Source: an uncultured Burkholderiales bacterium
Lineage (GTDB): Bacteria; Pseudomonadota; Gammaproteobacteria; Burkholderiales; Burkholderiaceae_C
Direction of reading: 5' to 3'
Length of the DNA: 16,460 nucleotides
Assembly: GCA_903952885.1 (NCBI GenBank)
Contig: CAJBHE010000146.1
Coordinates: forward strand, 1-16,460
In this document: in pieces, positions 14,526-16,460 of the stretch
How the letters are laid out: each line of letters opens with the position of its first letter
Numbering within the stretch: the first letter of the stretch is position 1
The notes under the pieces: model-generated
The model's input: only the letters and a program-made list of their open reading frames with translations
Database searches by the model: none
Told to the model about the DNA's origin: nothing
Program-made: the position numbers and the translations under genes

Positions 14526-14849
14526 AACTTGATTTTATCGTACGCCTTTGTCAATAAACTAACGTGGTTAATTTCATTTTCAACATTTTGAAGAACTATA
14601 ACTACTGGCCCATGAAGTGCAAATCATCTGACAATCAATTCGATTTGTTTGATTGGTAGTCCCGTCATTTGAATCGGTTTGCCTTTTAAAATTATATAAA
14701 ATCAAATCGGATCATTAGAGTCTGCCTTTACCTGTGGAGTCTGAAATCTACTGGGTAAATCTTTTCTAAAATTTTGGTGCTTTATTTATGCCCTTATTCA
14801 ACTTGACGTTCCCTTCTGCACAACAGCATCGTTTGAAAAAGAATTCTTC
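14526..14849. other. Divergent promoter region between the RND operon and the CDF gene
   Basis: This 324-base AT-rich gap separates two divergent metal-efflux units and contains no gene. It holds an inverted repeat CAATCAA/TTGATTG (14632-14638 and 14649-14655), CGATTTG/CAAATCG (14641-14647 and 14703-14709), and TTTACC/GGTAAA (14728-14733 and 14755-14760). A perfect TATAAT reads on the minus strand at 14696-14691 but lacks a good -35. Any of the dyads could be an operator for a metal-responsive regulator; none matches a MerR- or CopR-type site that I recognise, and no regulator gene is in the window. Confidence 0.4.
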
Positions 14850-15785
14850 ATGAACTTTTCTGAGATCGAACACGACTCGGAAATATCTGAATCCGACATC
14901 AAAGCACGCGCACAAGCGGCATCACGCTGCACCTGGGTGAGTGTTGGCGTTAATCTGATATTGACTTGCTTACAAATCACGGCGGGCATGTTTTCAAAAT
15001 CTCAAGGTTTGATCGCAGACGGCATTCACTCTTTGTCTGATTTAGTAGCCGATTTTGTGGTGTTGATCGCCAACCATCACAGCCAAAAAGATGCAGATGA
15101 AGAGCATCCCTACGGACACCAACGTTTTGAAACAGCGGCATCATTGGTGTTAGGTTTGCTGCTGTTAGCGGTAGGCGTTGGAATGCTGCTGTCAGCGGTT
15201 GACAAAGTGCAACACCCTGAGTCTTTGCAGCAAGTTCATGTGTTGGCGCTTTATGTAGCGGCTGGTGCACTGGTGGCTAAGGAGATGTTGTTTCGCTACA
15301 TGTTGAGGGTGGCCAAACACGTCAAATCTAGTATGTTGGTGGCAAATGCCTGGCATGCGAGGTCTGATGCAGCGTCATCTTTGGTGGTGAGCGTTGGCAT
15401 TGTGGGCAACTTGTTGGGCTACCCCATTCTTGATCCCATTGCCGCTTTAATCGTTGGCCTGATGGTCACAAAAATGGGCTGGGAGTTTGGTTGGGACGCC
15501 TTGCACGACTTGATGGATCGCTCGGTTGACGAGGCTGAAGTGATCGCCATTCGAAAAACATTGCTTGAAACCCCAGGCGTCAAAGATGCCCATGACATCA
15601 AAACACGCAAAATGGGTGACATGATCGTGGTGGACGCTCACATTGAAGTGGATGCCGCCATCACCGTGGAAGCTGGTCACGACATTGCTGTGGATGCAAG
15701 AAGGCGTGTCATGCAGCGTCACCGCGTATTGAACTTAATGACCCACATCGACCCTTGGCAAAGATTGGATGCAGATCACCTTTAA
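14850..15785 (+). CDS. Cation diffusion facilitator family transporter
   Basis: A 311-residue CDF transporter that exports divalent metal from the cytoplasm in exchange for protons. Six membrane segments are visible between residues 28 and 210. The transport site is formed by H60-x3-D64 in TM2 (IADGIHSLSD) and H169-x3-D173 in TM5 (AWHARSDAAS); an HD-HD tetrad is usual for Zn/Cd-selective members, whereas FieF-type proteins have DxxxD in TM2. HPYGHQRFE (86-94) is the typical cytoplasmic loop. The C-terminal domain (214-311) has the ferredoxin-like CDF dimer fold with H219, D264-H265 equivalents (DAHIEVD) and HID at the end. The ribosome site is weak. It is divergent from the RND operon, so cytoplasmic and periplasmic metal export may be jointly controlled. 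Its TAA overlaps the convergent lplT stop. Confidence 0.9.
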   Translation: MNFSEIEHDSEISESDIKARAQAASRCTWVSVGVNLILTCLQITAGMFSKSQGLIADGIHSLSDLVADFVVLIANHHSQKDADEEHPYGHQRFETAASLVLGLLLLAVGVGMLLSAVDKVQHPESLQQVHVLALYVAAGALVAKEMLFRYMLRVAKHVKSSMLVANAWHARSDAASSLVVSVGIVGNLLGYPILDPIAALIVGLMVTKMGWEFGWDALHDLMDRSVDEAEVIAIRKTLLETPGVKDAHDIKTRKMGDMIVVDAHIEVDAAITVEAGHDIAVDARRRVMQRHRVLNLMTHIDPWQRLDADHL

Positions 15786-16460
15786 CGCACTTGTCGCCAG
15801 AGCAACAAACATAGCGGAGCTATCCCTGCGATCAGCACAGTAGCCACCAGCAACATGATCCATGTCAGCGAAACGCCAGAGGCCAGTAACAAACTGTACA
15901 CACCCAGCATCAACAATACACTCAAGTTTTCATTAAAGCCTTGTACGGCGATAGAGCGGCCAGAGCTAAGAACTTGCATCCCACGGTGCTGCAACAAAGC
16001 ATTCATGGGCACCAGCAACATGCCCCCTGCCACACCCGCACACAGCAACAGCGGAATCGCTAACCAAACATCCGTAACCAGCACCATGACCGGTAACAGT
16101 ACGGCCAGCACCAAGCCCCAGGGCAACGATTGGCGCGCAGAGTGGAGCTTAAAACTGCGCCCCGCCAAAAAAGCACCCAAGATCACCCCTAAAGCAACCA
16201 GCGCCTGCAAATAGGCGCCTGATTTCAACGTCAATTGCAGGGTTTGCTGCGCCCACAACAACACAGCAAACTGCATCACTGCGCCGACACCCCAATACAA
16301 GGTGGTGACATACAAGGACACGCCGCCTAAGGGGTCACGCCAAAGTGTTAGATTAGTTTTCCAAAACTCGCCCCATCTGACGGACTGCCAAGTTAATGGA
16401 ACCATGGCAATTCGGCGTCTGATGGGCCTGAGACCAAAGTTCAAGGCCGCCGCAACTAAA
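15782..16460 (-). CDS. lplT: Lysophospholipid transporter LplT, C-terminal part
   Basis: A major-facilitator protein whose frame is open to the window edge, so the N-terminal half is missing; 225 residues are visible. LplT flips lysophospholipids (for example 2-acyl-glycerophosphoethanolamine) across the inner membrane for reacylation by Aas. The diagnostic blocks are GGMLLVPMNALLQHRG followed by SSGRSIAVQGFNENLSVLLMLGVYSLLL, and TLKSGAYLQALVALGVILGAFLAGR earlier. About six membrane segments are seen. A TTG at 16444 is internal, not a start. The stop codon shares the four bases TTAA (15782-15785) with the convergent CDF stop. Confidence 0.88.
   Translation of the reverse strand, partial: LVAAALNFGLRPIRRRIAMVPLTWQSVRWGEFWKTNLTLWRDPLGGVSLYVTTLYWGVGAVMQFAVLLWAQQTLQLTLKSGAYLQALVALGVILGAFLAGRSFKLHSARQSLPWGLVLAVLLPVMVLVTDVWLAIPLLLCAGVAGGMLLVPMNALLQHRGMQVLSSGRSIAVQGFNENLSVLLMLGVYSLLLASGVSLTWIMLLVATVLIAGIAPLCLLLWRQVR

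Noticed and set aside
14548..14565. A further TTGTCA-starting sequence near the start of the metal operon, resembling a PhoB box.
   Set aside because: The second half-site is poor and no CATC hexamer lies 10 bases downstream; the context is metal efflux.

Overview
The window looks like a chromosomal segment of a freshwater-type betaproteobacterium, most likely Burkholderiales/Comamonadaceae (Limnohabitans- or Rhodoferax-like). This rests on protein character (LplT, OprB porin, HME-RND, GT4 and class III aminotransferase types), a roughly 50-55 % GC impression and tight operons. No tRNA, rRNA, CRISPR array, insertion sequence or phage gene was seen, and assignments rest on recognised motifs, not on a search.

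Region 1 (1-1695, + strand) is the end of a phosphonate uptake operon: the C-terminus of the binding protein PhnD, the permease PhnE, and a PhnZ-type HD-domain protein that probably cleaves a carbon-phosphorus bond by oxidation. A strong 43-nt hairpin separates phnD from phnE.

Region 2 (1759-6733) holds a small acidic helical protein (-), a phosphatidylserine decarboxylase (-), a long class III aminotransferase (+), an Mpo1/DUF962-like membrane protein (-) and a GT4 glycosyltransferase (+). Four of these five genes are preceded by the same promoter layout: an 18-nt PhoB-box-like direct repeat beginning WTGTCAY, then exactly 10 nt, then a CATCxx hexamer in the -10 position. With the phosphonate genes next door, this suggests a phosphate-starvation (Pho) neighbourhood that scavenges phosphorus and remodels membrane lipids. 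It is the most interesting feature of the window. The Pho link is read from sequence; the lipid role is inferred from the enzyme families.

Region 3 (6734-8407) is an AT-rich intergenic stretch followed by an OprB-family outer-membrane porin on the + strand.

Region 4 (8502-15785) is a metal-efflux locus. A minus-strand operon encodes a small membrane/periplasmic protein, a membrane fusion protein, an HME-type RND pump and a TolC-family outer-membrane protein, with overlapping start and stop codons between the last three genes. A cation diffusion facilitator is transcribed divergently from it. The two systems would move divalent or monovalent metal from cytoplasm to periplasm and from periplasm to outside; the exact metal cannot be decided.

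Region 5 (15782-16460, - strand) is the C-terminal half of the lysophospholipid transporter LplT, cut by the window edge. Its stop codon overlaps that of the CDF gene tail to tail.
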